Shown in pieces: positions 1 through 10,389 of a stretch of 64,000 nucleotides of DNA. This stretch comes from Rhizomys pruinosus. Its lineage: Eukaryota; Chordata; Mammalia; Rodentia; Spalacidae. The first letter of the stretch is position 1. Every line of letters starts with the position of its first letter. The stretch covers positions 1,428,771 to 1,492,770 of the forward strand of contig VZQC01001595.1 of NCBI GenBank assembly GCA_009823505.1. Reading direction: 5' to 3'. The position numbers and the translations under genes are program-made. Under the pieces are notes generated by a model. It saw only the letters and a list, made by a program, of their open reading frames with translations, ran no database searches and was not told where the DNA came from.

Positions 1-45
1 ACACACCCCTCATAAATAAAAGTAAAATAAATCTTCAATAAAATG
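1..45 (+). mobile_element. Possible 3' tail of a SINE cut by the window edge
   Basis: The first bases read as a CA-rich stretch followed by A-rich sequence with several AATAAA-like words, as in the 3' tails of B2 copies elsewhere in the window. The body of the element lies outside the window, so this is only a suggestion. Confidence 0.35.
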
Positions 46-230
46 TTTTAGAAAGTGCATTGATACCAGCATGAACACTGAGAGAAATTAGACTGCCAGG
101 CAAAATTAGTCTGAATGTTTACATCAAATTCCAAGCCAGAGATATTTGAGTGTATGATGAAAGAATAAATGTTCAGGGAGAGGAAAAGATGAGTCTATAA
201 AAATAGATGAATCTAGAAAAGAAGAATCTA

Positions 231-884
231 CAAGAAGAGAAGCGATAAGGCCCTGCTGTCGAAGACCCGAAGAGGGGGCATGGTAGAATGTAAGGGCTGT
301 GATTGACATGAATGGTGAAACTACAGCAATATAGACTGGACACTTATTTGGTCAACTTGATTGAACATATGAGCCCCCCAGATGGATGGTGGGACCCTTG
401 GGCTGTGTGGGTTTGGGCACAACTGCTTGCAAATTGGTTTTACATGAAGGATGCTTGTATTCATAAATTATTACTTGTTGCTAAAAAATGAAAAAAAATA
501 AGAGTAATAGAAAAAAACAAAAAGAAACAGCCAGAATTGACCAGAGTCCAAAACAACAGCTCCAGAGAAAGTAAACTGTTTTGCTTCTCGTCCACCTGTG
601 CCCCTTTATAAGCCTAGGGAACAATCTGTGGAAGAGGAGGCATGGTAACATGTAAGGGCTGTGATTGGGGTGAATGGTGAAACTACAGCAATATAGTCTG
701 GATAATTATTTGATCAACTTGATTGAACATACAAGCCACACCAGCTGGATGGTGGGACCCTTGGGCTGCGTGGGTTTGGGCACAACTGCTTGCAAATTGG
801 TTTTACATGAAGGATGCTTGTACTCATAAATTATCACTTATTGTTAAAAAATTAAAAAAATTAAAGAAGTAATAGAAAAAAAGG
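231..884 (+). mobile_element. Dimeric unclassified retroposon (family X) with perfect 14-bp TSD
   Basis: Two related copies lie head to tail (about 231-515 and 516-884), each ending in an A-rich tail. Shared words include 'tgtaagggctgtgatt', 'ggtgaaactacagcaatata' and 'ttgcaaattggttttacatg'. The whole dimer is bounded by one perfect 14-bp direct repeat, AAAAGAAGAATCTA, at 217-230 and 885-898, so it entered as one unit by an L1-type mechanism. A longer copy of the same family lies on the minus strand at 33738-35197. Relative to that copy the first unit has a large internal deletion after 'ctgctgtcgaagacc'. I see no long open frame and cannot name the family. Confidence 0.75.
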
Positions 885-898
885 AAAAGAAGAATCTA

Positions 899-2427
899 GA
901 AGAGACAAAGCAGTCTTCTATATATCTATATGGATTATTAATACTGCGGTAATAGTTTACAGAAAAACAAAAGTGTTAAAGTTTTTTCTATTTTTCTTAG
1001 ATTGGACACTTATTAATACATATTATGGGATTATACCTATCTAAGTAGAGGTGATGAATATGAAGTGGGCTTTTAAGGGTCTAGCAGTGTAATTACTGAT
1101 ACAAACAGGAAGTAGTAAAACTATACGTCTGTTGAAAACAAATTCAGAACTTATTATTCAAAAAGCAGATAAGCAAAATAAAGGGTTAGTAAATAAGAAT
1201 GATTTAGACGGAAATCTCTGATATAATGGAATATGAGAATAAGAAAAATACAAATACATAGTTTATTCTCTGTCTTTAAGAAGCAGGGGTAATTTTATGG
1301 AACACTTAATACACTCTTTTAACCTTGACTCCAGACATGGGGGAATAAAGCATTACCTCCCTGTCTACTTCTTTAAGGTTGGAGCAATCTTTCAGAATGA
1401 GGTTAATAAAAGGGAACAGAATCTAAAATTTGGGTTGGTGAGGGTAGATCATAAATCCAAGTTGTTGAGACTAATTAAATTGTCCTTCACCCCCTATAGA
1501 GCACCAGAAGACTGAGAATCTGCTTTCACTCAAAGTCTTTCCCAATAAAATAGGAGTGCTTTTAAACTGCAGTGCCACACTAAATAGATGAGACGACTGA
1601 GAGAACTGATGACTTATTACTTAGCATCCACTCCTATCAGGTCTAGGTGGAGAAGCGGATGTATCTACAGTGTCTCTTGTATTACTTTTGGTAATGTCAC
1701 AGTTCTCTCCAGTGAGTGACACCTTTCAGGAGCTCCATCAAAATTACTTTCCCCATTCCTAAACTCCCCCCACTTTGTTAGTTTTTAGATCCCTTTTTGA
1801 ATGTCTTACTTCTTTTTCATGTGTTTTTTCTTAAATGTAATCTCTTAGAAGTTGATCCTTTTGTTAGATCAGCACAATCAAATTTTGACCAGATTTTAAT
1901 GCTAACTGTTCTGAATTCTAAAACATTCTGCTCTATCCTTCTGTAATGGAATAAATAAAAAATCTCCTAAAGCATCTAATCCCTAATGACTTGGATTTGT
2001 AAATTTGTGAAGTTCCATGGAAATGCACATAACATCATGTATATAGGGGTTTATCTAATCATACCAGACTTTCCAAGAGTCTTTTCAAGCTGGAGAGACA
2101 CAAAGTGTGAGAAGGATTACCTTCTTTGTAGCTGCTTTGAGATGGAGGGAGGGGACTGTGGAGCAGGGGAAGCCAGTGCCACTAAACTCAAGAGCAAGAA
2201 AATACTTCAGTCCTCTGTAAGAAACTCAGCTCTGCCAGTAGCTGGATTGAACATGGAAGCTTTGGAGGCTCTATATGCCACCCCCAAATATGTCACTTTA
2301 GAATGGGGATCATATTGAGTTGTGGGCATATCTTGAAGACTTTTTGGAGCTTTATATTACTAAAAACAGAAGCTTTTGAGAAATATGGGCTGCCTTTGAA
2401 TCTTCTCTATAGGAGTTTTGTGATCAT
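899..2427. other. Anonymous sequence, no element recognised
   Basis: AT-rich unique-looking DNA. Short open frames here (up to 110 codons at 1986-2318) have no recognisable protein features, and I see no SINE, LINE or LTR signature. Confidence 0.4.
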
Positions 2428-2778
2428 TGTGATAGTTCCTGTTAATTGTTCTCTAGAGAAACTCTGGGATCCCAGGGGAGATAGGCGTCTAGGCATGCCT
2501 GCACAGGATTACCTCGATTGTATTAATTGAAGTGGGACAACACACCCACTACAGACACATCCTCAGACTGGACCCTGGACTGTGTCAGTGGAGAAAGGGG
2601 GCTGAGCAGCAAGCATGCTTTCATAATGTAGATGTAATGTGGCCAGAGGTTCTTTCCTGCTTCCTTGACTTCCCTGCCACATGGGCTATGACTTGAACTG
2701 TGAGGTAAGATAAACCCTTTCTCCTTCAATAGTTTTGGTCAGGTATTTTGTTGCAGCAAAAGAAAAAAGAGCTAGACA
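2428..2778 (+). mobile_element. Solo LTR, ERVL-MaLR (MTE-like)
   Basis: Starts TGTGATAGTT and ends GCTAGACA. It carries the MaLR 3' hallmark: a purine-rich 'aagataaaccctttctcctt' block (AATAAA-like) followed by 'tattttgttgcagcaa'. Length is about 350 bp, normal for MT-type LTRs. Flanks ATCAT/GTCAT are consistent with a decayed 5-bp TSD. It is an old solo LTR without internal sequence. Confidence 0.7.
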
Positions 2779-2920
2779 GTCATGAAAAACTAGAAAGTTG
2801 GTACTCAGAGGTTTTTTTCAGGAAGAACCCTACCATTGTGTTTTCCCATATATTTACTATCACATAGTTTGTGTCCTCAGAAAGCAAGTCCTCTTTTGTC
2901 ACTCAAAAAATGTATTGTTC

Positions 2921-3187
2921 GGGCTGGAGAGATGGCCTAGCGGTTAAGAGCACCGACCGCTCTTTCAGAGGACCCGGGTTCGATCCCCAGCACCCACATG
3001 GCGGCCGAGAGCCGTCTGAAACTCCAATTCCAGGAGAACTCCGGCTCCAGGGGAATCCAAGACCCTCTTCTGACCTCCGCGGCATTGCACGACACGGGTG
3101 CACAGACCTGCATGCAGACAGTACATTGATACACATACAGAAATAAATAAAAAAATAAAAAAAAATATATAAAAAAAAAAAAAAAAG
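2921..3187 (+). mobile_element. B2 SINE, young CpG-rich copy
   Basis: Begins GGGCTGGAGAGATGG. The tRNA-derived head retains an A-box-like TGGCCTAGCGG and an intact B box GGTTCGATCCC (2987-2997), which form the internal RNA polymerase III promoter. The body has 'acctccgcggcattgcacg' and the tail is A-rich with an AATAAA-type word. TSD: AAAAATGTATTGTTC just upstream and AAAATGTATGTTC after the tail. Many CpGs remain undecayed, so the insertion is recent. Confidence 0.95.
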
Positions 3188-3200
3188 AAAATGTATGTTC

Positions 3201-3343
3201 TAAGCCAGGCCTTTATCCCAGCACTCAGGAGGTAGAGGCAGACAGATCTCTGTGAATTCAAGGCCAGCCTGGTCTACATAGCAAGCTCTAGGCCAGCTGG
3301 GACTAAAAGGGAGACCTTGTATCAAAAAGACCAAAAGAAAAAA
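3201..3343 (+). mobile_element. B1 SINE inserted at the same site as the adjacent B2
   Basis: 7SL-derived monomer: 'ccaggcctttatcccagcactcagg', 'ggccagcctggtctacata', then an A-rich tail. A further copy of the target word (AGTATTGTTC) follows at 3344-3354, so B1 and B2 share one target and are stacked. Confidence 0.9.
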
Positions 3344-3640
3344 AAGTATTGTTCTTTGTTAAATGCCATGTAGAAGCCCAAGATCTAACTCTCTCTTTCA
3401 GTTCCTCGTCACTGAATGTCCACATGATGTATACTGCATGTGCTAATGAGTTCTGTTTATCTCTTGCTAATTTGTATTTTGTCAGTATTAGTCACAAAAT
3501 TTCTAACCTCTGGAAATTGGAAGGTTATAAATTTGTGTGATGGTATAAACCACTAAATTTGTAAGCAGGGAGAAAAAAATTAGTATACCTTACTTATATG
3601 GTTAAGACAATACAAATTATTTCCTAGTTTCACAATTGCT

Positions 3641-3690
3641 CATATATATATATATATATATTATATAATATATATATTTTTTTTTTTTTG
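3641..3690. repeat. AT microsatellite plus poly-T
   Basis: (AT)n with interruptions followed by a T run. It lies directly upstream of the first unit of the 1.75-kb direct repeat. Confidence 0.9.
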
Positions 3691-4916
3691 AATAATTTAA
3701 ATTTAGTTGGGGGAGGGTTAGGGTTATGTACTGTTCCATTCACGCTCTCTCTTGTGATTCTGATTGGCCCAGGTCTGCAACTCAGCCGCTTGTGTGGTCT
3801 CACCTGCCGAGGGCAGGTTAGGTTGATGAGGACAAGCTCTGCGCATACATAATTCTAGCATAATGTCTACTACATTCCACCTTTTGTATTTAATCTTGTG
3901 TGAGGAGTGGTCCAGTGGGTGCTGGGTGCTATGCCCGAAACTTGTTGACCCCACCTCTGGCATAACGACATTTTGCTGTGCTGTCTTAGTTTGCCCTGGT
4001 TTTGCAGGGTCTCACCCATCTTTGACTGGCCAGCCACTGTGGAAGAGGCCAGGAGGGGAGAGTCAAGTTCATTCCTGTGAATTGTGGATGGATGAGAGCC
4101 AGATGCAAATCACCTCATCATGGAGGGGTGCATGCAGAGTCCCTATTGACCATTGCTGAGAGGACCTGGGCCATGTTTTTGTTTACCTGCATTGCTGAGG
4201 CAAAGCAATACAGACACCTGAAAAGAAAAGGCCAGGAGATAGAGGATGCCCAGGTGACCAATGTAGCAGGATCAAAAATGGACTTTAGCTTAGACCACAC
4301 CTTGAAACAAAGCTAGTATCAAAGGCTATGACCTTGGGTTGGGGAAGGTTAAAGGAGACACTTGAGAACCAAGGGTCAGGTAGTTAATAAACTGTGTTGC
4401 GACCAGGGGCCTTTAATAATGTCACCAAGTTCACCATGTAGACATGTAATGAGAACTTGGTAGGGGGTCAGGCAGAATGAGGAAAACCTGGGGTCAACTC
4501 ATTCTCTCCCTCTCTTTATGTGGCCTTCAAATCCTTGAAGGAAGTTCAGAGAGTGAACCACAGTGGTTTCTCCAAGATGGAATGGATCTTGCTAGGGGGG
4601 TTTGTATTAGGTCCTTAGCACAGGAATTTTAATGGAATTTACCTACTGGTCAATAATCTGACAATGAGTTAAGGATGTATGAGCCACGAGTCAGAGCAAC
4701 CAGAAGTCCACTGGCAGATTCAGGAAGCCCTCAGCTCTCAGCTGAGAAAAAACTGCTCTTTGTGGGGGTCTTGACCCTAACTGCCTAGCCAATTTTATCT
4801 CTGCTCAGGGTTTAGCGGATAGGGACAATCTGTCTTCATTTCATAATCTCACCATCAAGTGCTTGCTGGCTAAATTATGCCAATGTGGAAATGTGCTCTC
4901 TACTGTAGATACCTTT
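3691..4916 (-). mobile_element. Retroposed transcript-like sequence, copy 1
   Basis: First copy of the sequence described at 5447-6708. Read on the minus strand it ends in an A run at 3681-3690. Compared with copy 2 it shows many one- or two-base indels and a divergent 3' end, where the AATAAA-bearing stretch is not preserved. No product is recognised; short frames on either strand are not conserved between the two copies. Confidence 0.5.
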
Positions 4917-5445
4917 CTTATTTTTTTTGGGGGGGTGTCTTTTGAGACTGGGTCTCCCTGTAGCACCAACTGTCTGTCTTTCTAACAAATATATCATACT
5001 GAACATAGAAATTAAATAATCTGCTGGGCGCAGTGGCACACGCCTTTAATCCTAGCCCTTGGGAGGCAGCACTGTCTACTTTAGATCACCCCTCTCACTT
5101 TTACAGCCTCTTGCTATTGTTCCAAACAGCATCTGTCCTCTTTCTCTCTTCTCAAGTGTGCTGGTTTTAGAACCCAGGAGGCTCGTGTTTTTCCCAGGGC
5201 ACATTTAAGTCAGTCATTCTCTTACTATTGCTGCTGCTTCGTTTATTAATCTGAGCAGTCAGTTCATTTTCTGGACACAGAGAATTTTTAAGAATCCTGA
5301 AATTGCCTTATTAGCCACTTTGTCCCCTCAGCCAGCCCTTTGTAGGGCGGTCTGGCTCTTCTAATCCTATTTAGAATCTTCATTCTGCTCTGTAATCTCT
5401 TCTTTCCCCTTCTTTGAATGGCTGAGCTGCCGTGATTTATCCTTG
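3706..5445 (+). repeat. Direct repeat unit 1 (about 1.74 kb)
   Basis: Matches 5477-7235 along its length, including the unrelated flank 4917-5445, which is almost base-for-base identical to 6709-7235. The unit ends in the word CCTTG immediately before an ambiguous base (N at 5446). Duplication of the non-repetitive flank shows this is not two independent retropositions. See findings for the assembly-error reading. Confidence 0.9.
4917..5085. mobile_element. Two partial B1 fragments in inverted arrangement
   Basis: 4917-4980 is a minus-strand B1 3' part (T/G run then GAGACTGGGTCTCCCTGTAG). 5018-5072 is a plus-strand B1 5' part (GCTGGGCGCAGTGGCACACG, 'tttaatcctagcccttgggaggc'). Both are truncated. 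The same pair recurs at 6709-6873 in the second duplication unit. Confidence 0.7.
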
Positions 5446-5446
5446 N
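5446..5446. other. Ambiguous base N at the duplication junction
   Basis: A single N separates the end of repeat unit 1 from the T run that begins the next unit. It marks a low-confidence join or consensus position. Confidence 0.95.
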
Positions 5447-6708
5447 TTTTTTTTTTTTTTTTGTCGTGGACTCATTTATTGGGGGCAGGATTAGGGGTTA
5501 TGTACTGTTCCCATTCTCACTCTCCTCGACCCCTTCTGATTGGCCCAGGTCTGCAACTCAGCCGCTTGTGTGGTCTCACCTGCCGAGGGCAGGTTAGGTT
5601 GAGGGACAAGCTCTGCGCATACATAATTCTCAGCATAATGTCTACTACATTTCCACCCTTTGTATTTAATCTTGTGTGAGGAGTGGTCCAGTGGGTGCTC
5701 GGGTGCTATGCCCGAAACTTGTTGACCCCACCTCTGGCATACCGACATTTGACTGTGCCTGTCTTAGTTTGCCCTGGTTTTGCAGGGTCTCACCCATCTT
5801 TGACTGGCCAGCCACTGTGGAAAGAGGCCAGGAGGGGAGAGTCAAGTTCATTCCTGTGAATTGTGGATGGATGAGAGCCAGATGCAAATCACCTCATCAT
5901 CGGGAGGGGTGCATGCAGAGTCCCTATTGACCATTGCTGAGAGGACCTGGGCCATCGTTTTGTTTACCTTTGCAGGCAAAGCAAAACAGACACCTGAAAA
6001 GAAAAGGCCAGGAGATAGAGGATGCCCTAGGTGACCAATGTAGCAGGATCAAAAATGGACTTTGGCTTAGACCACACCTAAGAAACAAAGCTAGTATCAA
6101 AGGCTATGACCTTGGTTGGGTAGAGTTAAAGGAGACAACTTGAGAACCAAGGGTCATGGTGTAGTTAATAAACTGTTGCGACCAGGGGCCTTTAATAATG
6201 TCACCAAGTTCCCCATGTAGACATGTAATATTGAGAACTTGGTAGGGGGTCAGGCAGAATGAGGAAAACCTGGGGTCACAACTCATCTCTCCCTCTTATT
6301 ATGTGGCCTTCAAATCCTTGAAGGAAGTTCACAAGAGTGAACCACAGATGGTTTCTCCAAGATGGAATGATCTCTGCTAGGGGGTTGTATTAGGTCCTTA
6401 GCACAGGAATTTTAATGGAATTTACCTACTGGTCAATAAATCTGACAAGTGAGTTAAGGATGTATGAGCCACGAGTCAGAGCAACCAGAAGTCCACTGGC
6501 AGATCCAGGAAGTCCTCAGCTCTCAGCTGAGAAAGAAACTGGCTCTTTGTGGGGGTCTTGACCCTAACTGCCTAGCCAATTTTATCTCTGCTCAGGGTCT
6601 AGCTGATAGGGACAATCTGTCTTCATTTCATAATCTCACTCCATCAAGTGCTTCTGGCTAAATTATGCCATGTGGAAATGTGCTCTCTACTGTAGATACT
6701 CTTTCTTA
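5447..6708 (-). mobile_element. Retroposed polyadenylated transcript of unknown origin, copy 2
   Basis: Read on the minus strand the sequence ends ...CCCCCAATAAATGAGTCCACGAC followed by about 16 A. That is a polyadenylation signal a short distance upstream of a poly(A) tail, the signature of an L1-mobilised RNA. It is about 1.25 kb long, with no frame longer than about 85 codons on either strand. I cannot tell whether the source was a noncoding transcript, a UTR or an ERV internal region. Confidence 0.55.
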
Positions 6709-7235
6709 TTTTTTTTTGGGGGGGTGTCTTTTTGAGACTGGGTCTCCCTGTAGCACCAGCTGTCTGTCTTTCTAACAAATATATCATACTGAACATAGAA
6801 ATTAAATAATCTGCTGGGCGCAGTGGCACATGCCTTTAATCCTAGCCCTTGGGAGGCAGCACTGTCTACTTTAGATCACCCCTCTCACTTTTACAGCCTC
6901 TTGCTATTGTTCCAAACAGCATCTGTCCTCTTTCTCTCTTCTCAAGTGTGCTGGTTTTAGAACCCAGGAGGCTCGTGTTTTTCCCAGGGCACATTTAAGT
7001 CAGTCATTCTCTTACTATTGCTGCTGCTTCGTTTATTAATCTGAGCAGTCAGTTCATTTTCTGGACACAGAGAATTTTTAAGAATCCTGAAATTGCCTTA
7101 TTAGCCACTTTGTCCCCTCAGCCAGCCCTTTGTAGGGCGGTCTGGCTCTTCTAATCCTATTTAGAATCTTCATTCTGCTCTGTAATCTCTTCTTTCCCCT
7201 TCTTTGAATGGCTGAGCTGCCGTGATTTATCCTTG
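5477..7235 (+). repeat. Direct repeat unit 2 (about 1.76 kb)
   Basis: Second unit of the 3706-5445 repeat. At its end the sequence continues without interruption (CCTTGTCTTTCTC...), so this unit is contiguous with the right flank, whereas unit 1 stops at the N. Confidence 0.9.
6709..6873. mobile_element. Two partial B1 fragments (duplicate of 4917-5085)
   Basis: Same inverted pair of B1 fragments as in unit 1, with one or two substitutions (CACCAG for CACCAA, CATGCC for CACGCC). Confidence 0.7.
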
Positions 7236-7487
7236 TCTTTCTCTTTCCATGATCTTAGCAGCCTGACTGATTAAACACTAGAGCTTTCTAGCTTTCTGCT
7301 GACAAATTATGAAGCTGAAGTAAAAAAGCTCAAATTTCAGTTTTGACTTCAGAATCAATCTTTTGCGCTTTGCTAGGAATCACGTGTTAAACACACTGAT
7401 TTTAAAATAAGCACATTTTTATTTTCATGAAACAGCCCCCCCATCCCCACCCAGGTCATCTCCTATGATTAAAGAATACTTTATCCT

Positions 7488-7743
7488 GGGGCTGGAGAGA
7501 TGGCCTAGCGGTTAAGAGCACCGACCGCTCTTACAGAGGACCTGGGTTCGATCCCCAGCACCCACATGGCGGCCGAGAACCATCTGAAACTCCAATTCCA
7601 GGAGAACTCCAGTTCCAAGGGAATCCGACACCCTCTTCTGACCTCCGCGGCATTGCACGACACGGGTGCACAAACTTGCATGCAGACAGTACATTCATAC
7701 ACATACAGAAATAAATAAAAAACTTAAAAAAAAACTTAAAAAA
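7488..7743 (+). mobile_element. B2 SINE, young copy with perfect 17-bp TSD
   Basis: GGGGCTGGAGAGATGGCC start, B box GGTTCGATCCC, CpG-rich body and A-rich tail. TSD AAAGAATACTTTATCCT at 7471-7487 and 7744-7760 is perfect over 17 bp, which argues for a recent insertion. It is nearly identical in type to the copies at 2921 and 27876. Confidence 0.97.
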
Positions 7744-7760
7744 AAAGAATACTTTATCCT

Positions 7761-8831
7761 TCTAAATAACCTTGATACTTACAAAAATTATTTTTAAATA
7801 CTCTTGCATGTTTTCCTTTCAAATGTTATCTGGCTTACATAACACTTTCTCCTTGATAAGCCATTTAATACTAATACATGTATAATGGAAATATTTTTCC
7901 AGACAATCGAAGCTTAAATGTGTGTTTTCCAGGGTAGAGCAGGGAAAGGGGGGAGTTTTTCTGCAATGATGCAGACATTTATTTTTTAATCTGGAATTTC
8001 TAATAATTATGGACCAATTTCAAAGAGCTTCATGAATAAAGATATGTGTTTCAGAATGAGGCTCTGAGCTGTAAAGGGGTTAAATTATGAGCACCAGAGA
8101 CCAAAATTATAAGGACCTGACAGAACTCAGGGAAAGCCAGCTTTCCTCAGTTCCTCTTCTGGGCCTTCAAGGCAGGCCAGGCCTCTTCTCTGGCTGGCTA
8201 GTTTCCTCTGATTGTAATTCACTCTGTACTCCTTCCTGCTTCTCTGTTTTGGCTTAATTGTTTTTGTTTTTTTTCCCCCCACACTGCAGGGTTTTAATTT
8301 CCTCACGTTAGGGCCTTATCACTTGATGTATACACTTCTCCAACAATTCTGGACCAATCGCGAGCTCCCTGCTGACTTGTATTGACCCCACAGGCTGGGT
8401 TCATTGCCACTCTTCCTTAGTTTGCCGGTCATAGAAATGGGAGCATTATTTCTCCCCACAGCAGCTGCATCAAAACTCCAATTATTCTAGGATAACCTTA
8501 GCAATAGAGAACTATGAACATCCTAGGGTCTGGGACTATTTTAATGGACATTCAATTAGATCCACAAATTAAAGTTAGAAGCCTATAGAACATACTATGC
8601 CTCTCTAGATCATGCCATCCCCCCAAACAGCCTAATCAGTTTACTATGATTAGTATTTTAATCTTTCCAAATAAAAATTCCAATTTACTCTATGTAGCAC
8701 ATTCATCTACAAGAGCAATTTTCCAAGTGACATTTTTGTGCAAACAGGTGACCTCTTTTAGAAGAAATTGTTCTTGTGTCATAAAGTATAGGGTGACCTA
8801 AGAATCCCATCATAATTCATAGAATACCAAA
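7761..8831. other. Anonymous sequence
   Basis: No recognised element. A pyrimidine/C-rich run occurs at about 8262-8281 and the following 150 bases are less AT-rich. No open frame worth calling. Confidence 0.4.
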
Positions 8832-8940
8832 TTTTTTTCTTGGTCTTTTTGAGACAGGGTCTCCCTGTAGCCCCAGCTGTCCTGGAACTCTCTCTGTAGA
8901 CCAGGCTGGCCTTGAACTCATGGAGATCCGCCTACCTCTA
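8832..8940 (-). mobile_element. B1 SINE, 5'-truncated
   Basis: T run, then GAGACAGGGTCTCCCTGTAG, 'ccccagctgtcctggaact' and 'gaccaggctggccttgaact', reading as minus-strand B1. The 5' third is missing. Confidence 0.9.
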
Positions 8941-9268
8941 TGGTACTTATACTAGAGAAGGGACTTTATGTTAAATGTGGACCATTTCACATTGAATCCA
9001 GAGTGTAAAGAGTGGAGAACCACTGGAACTTACCGTTGATTATTTTTTTCTTTCCTTCTGTGGAATGGATGCTTTTATCTCCTTTTAGTGTTGGGAACTG
9101 GGGATTGGTGTATCCTCTGACTGAGGTGGAGTGGCAGTTTTTGTTTTAAGACCAGGGTTCTGATTATACCTGACAGGTCTGAAACTTGACTCCAGCAGAG
9201 TTTACTAGAGCCTTATCTTCTTCCCCCAGCCACTCAAGGGAGCAATGTAACTGAAGGTGTCACTTTGA

Positions 9269-9273
<5 letters not shown>

Positions 9274-9312
<39 letters not shown>
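9274..9312. repeat. GT microsatellite
   Basis: About 19 uninterrupted GT dinucleotides. Confidence 0.95.
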
Positions 9313-9314
<2 letters not shown>

Positions 9315-9333
9315 GTATGGTAACAAAAAAACA

Positions 9334-9434
9334 ACTGAATTCAAGGCCAGCCTGGTCTACACAGTGAGTTCCAGTACAGATGGGGGTACAGGAAGACCCT
9401 GTCTCGAAAAGACCAAAAAAAAAAGAAAGAAAAT
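9334..9434 (+). mobile_element. B1 SINE, 5'-truncated
   Basis: Starts mid-element at 'gaattcaaggccagcctgg' and runs through CCTGTCTCGAAAAGACC into an A-rich tail. Confidence 0.85.
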
Positions 9435-9439
9435 AATCT

Positions 9440-9630
9440 TTAAAAATATTTTTACATTTATTTATTATGTTTGTGTTGAATGGGGCATGGCACAGCAGGC
9501 TTATAAAGATCAGAGGACAAATTGCAAAAATCTATTTTTCCTTCTCCTTCTACTATGTGGGTCACAGGAATGGCACTCAAGTAGTCATGCTGGATGGGAA
9601 GCACCTTAAACTGTTGCACCATCTCACGGA
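9440..9630 (-). mobile_element. B3-like SINE, diverged
   Basis: Reverse-strand B3 signature: T/A-rich tail region, 'gatcagaggacaaattgc', 'ctatgtgggtcacaggaatgg', then a decayed tRNA-like head near 'caccatctcacgg'. Family assignment is from recall. Confidence 0.55.
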
Positions 9631-9637
9631 TGCTACA

Positions 9638-9794
9638 TTTTTTTTTTTTTTGGTCTTGTCGAGGCAGGATCTCCCTTTAGTCCCAGCTGGCCTGAAGCTC
9701 GTTATGTAGACTAAGCTGGCCTTGAACTCACAGAGATCTGCCTGCCTCTGCCTCCAGAGTGCTGGGATAAAAGGCATGTGCCACCATGCCTGGT
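9638..9794 (-). mobile_element. B1 SINE, full length
   Basis: T run, CGAGGCAGGATCTCCC, 'ctggccttgaactcacaga', and ends 'tgccaccatgcctgg'. Flanking TGCTACA words at about 9631 and 9796 form the TSD. It is inserted at the edge of the B3-like SINE. Confidence 0.92.
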
Positions 9795-9851
9795 CCTGCT
9801 ACATAATTTTTAAATGCAAAAATAAGTGTACAGTTAAAAATAGAATTCATA

Positions 9852-10000
9852 GCCCGCATGGTGGCTCATGACTTTAATCCCAGTATCTGGGATGCAGAGG
9901 CAAGCAGATCTCTGCGAGTTTGAGGCCAGAATCATCTACATAGCAAATTCCAGGCCAGTTTGGGGTTACAGAGAGACCTTGTCTCGAAAAAACCAAAAAC
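9852..10000 (+). mobile_element. B1 SINE with 11-bp TSD
   Basis: GCCCGCATGGTGGCTCATG start, 'tttaatcccagtatctggg', and CTTGTCTCGAAAAAACC end. TSD TAGAATTCATA at 9841-9851 and 10001-10011. Confidence 0.93.
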
Positions 10001-10147
10001 TAGAATTCATATGATCTAAGGAAACAGAAAACCCAGAAATAACCATTTATATACTCATTAGACTCAGTCAAATAGAGACATCTGTCAGAAATTAGGAAAC
10101 GAATGGAATGTTGAGACAGCACAGAAATCACTTAGAAAGTGAATACA

Positions 10148-10374
10148 GGGGCTGGAAAGATGGCTCAGCAGTTAAGAGCACTAACTGCTCTTGCAGAGGA
10201 CTAGGGTTCTATTCCTAGCACCCACATGGCGGCTACGAACCATCTTTAACTCTAGTTCCAGGAGAATCCGCCAGGGAAGATGCCCTCTTCTGACCTTTGC
10301 AGCATTGCACAACACGGGTGCACCTACCTACATGCAAGCAGTACACTCATACACATAAGAAGTAAAAAAAATAA
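10148..10374 (+). mobile_element. B2 SINE with 15-bp TSD
   Basis: GGGGCTGGAAAGATGGCTC start, 'agttaagagcactaactgc', decayed B box, A-rich tail. TSD TAGAAAGTGAATACA at 10133-10147 and 10375-10389, perfect. Confidence 0.95.
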
Positions 10375-10389
10375 TAGAAAGTGAATACA

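Noticed and set aside
1986..2318. 110-codon frame before the MTE-like LTR as a gene
   Set aside because: No domain, no conserved context, and it overlaps another short frame. Length is within chance expectation for 64 kb.
2903..3136. Cys-rich small proteins repeatedly encoded opposite B2 elements (peptides containing CTVCMQVCAPVSCNA)
   Set aside because: The same peptide appears wherever a B2 occurs (2937, 7505, 14347, 27905, 33511). It is simply the translation of the B2 strand, with no independent start context or conservation beyond the SINE.
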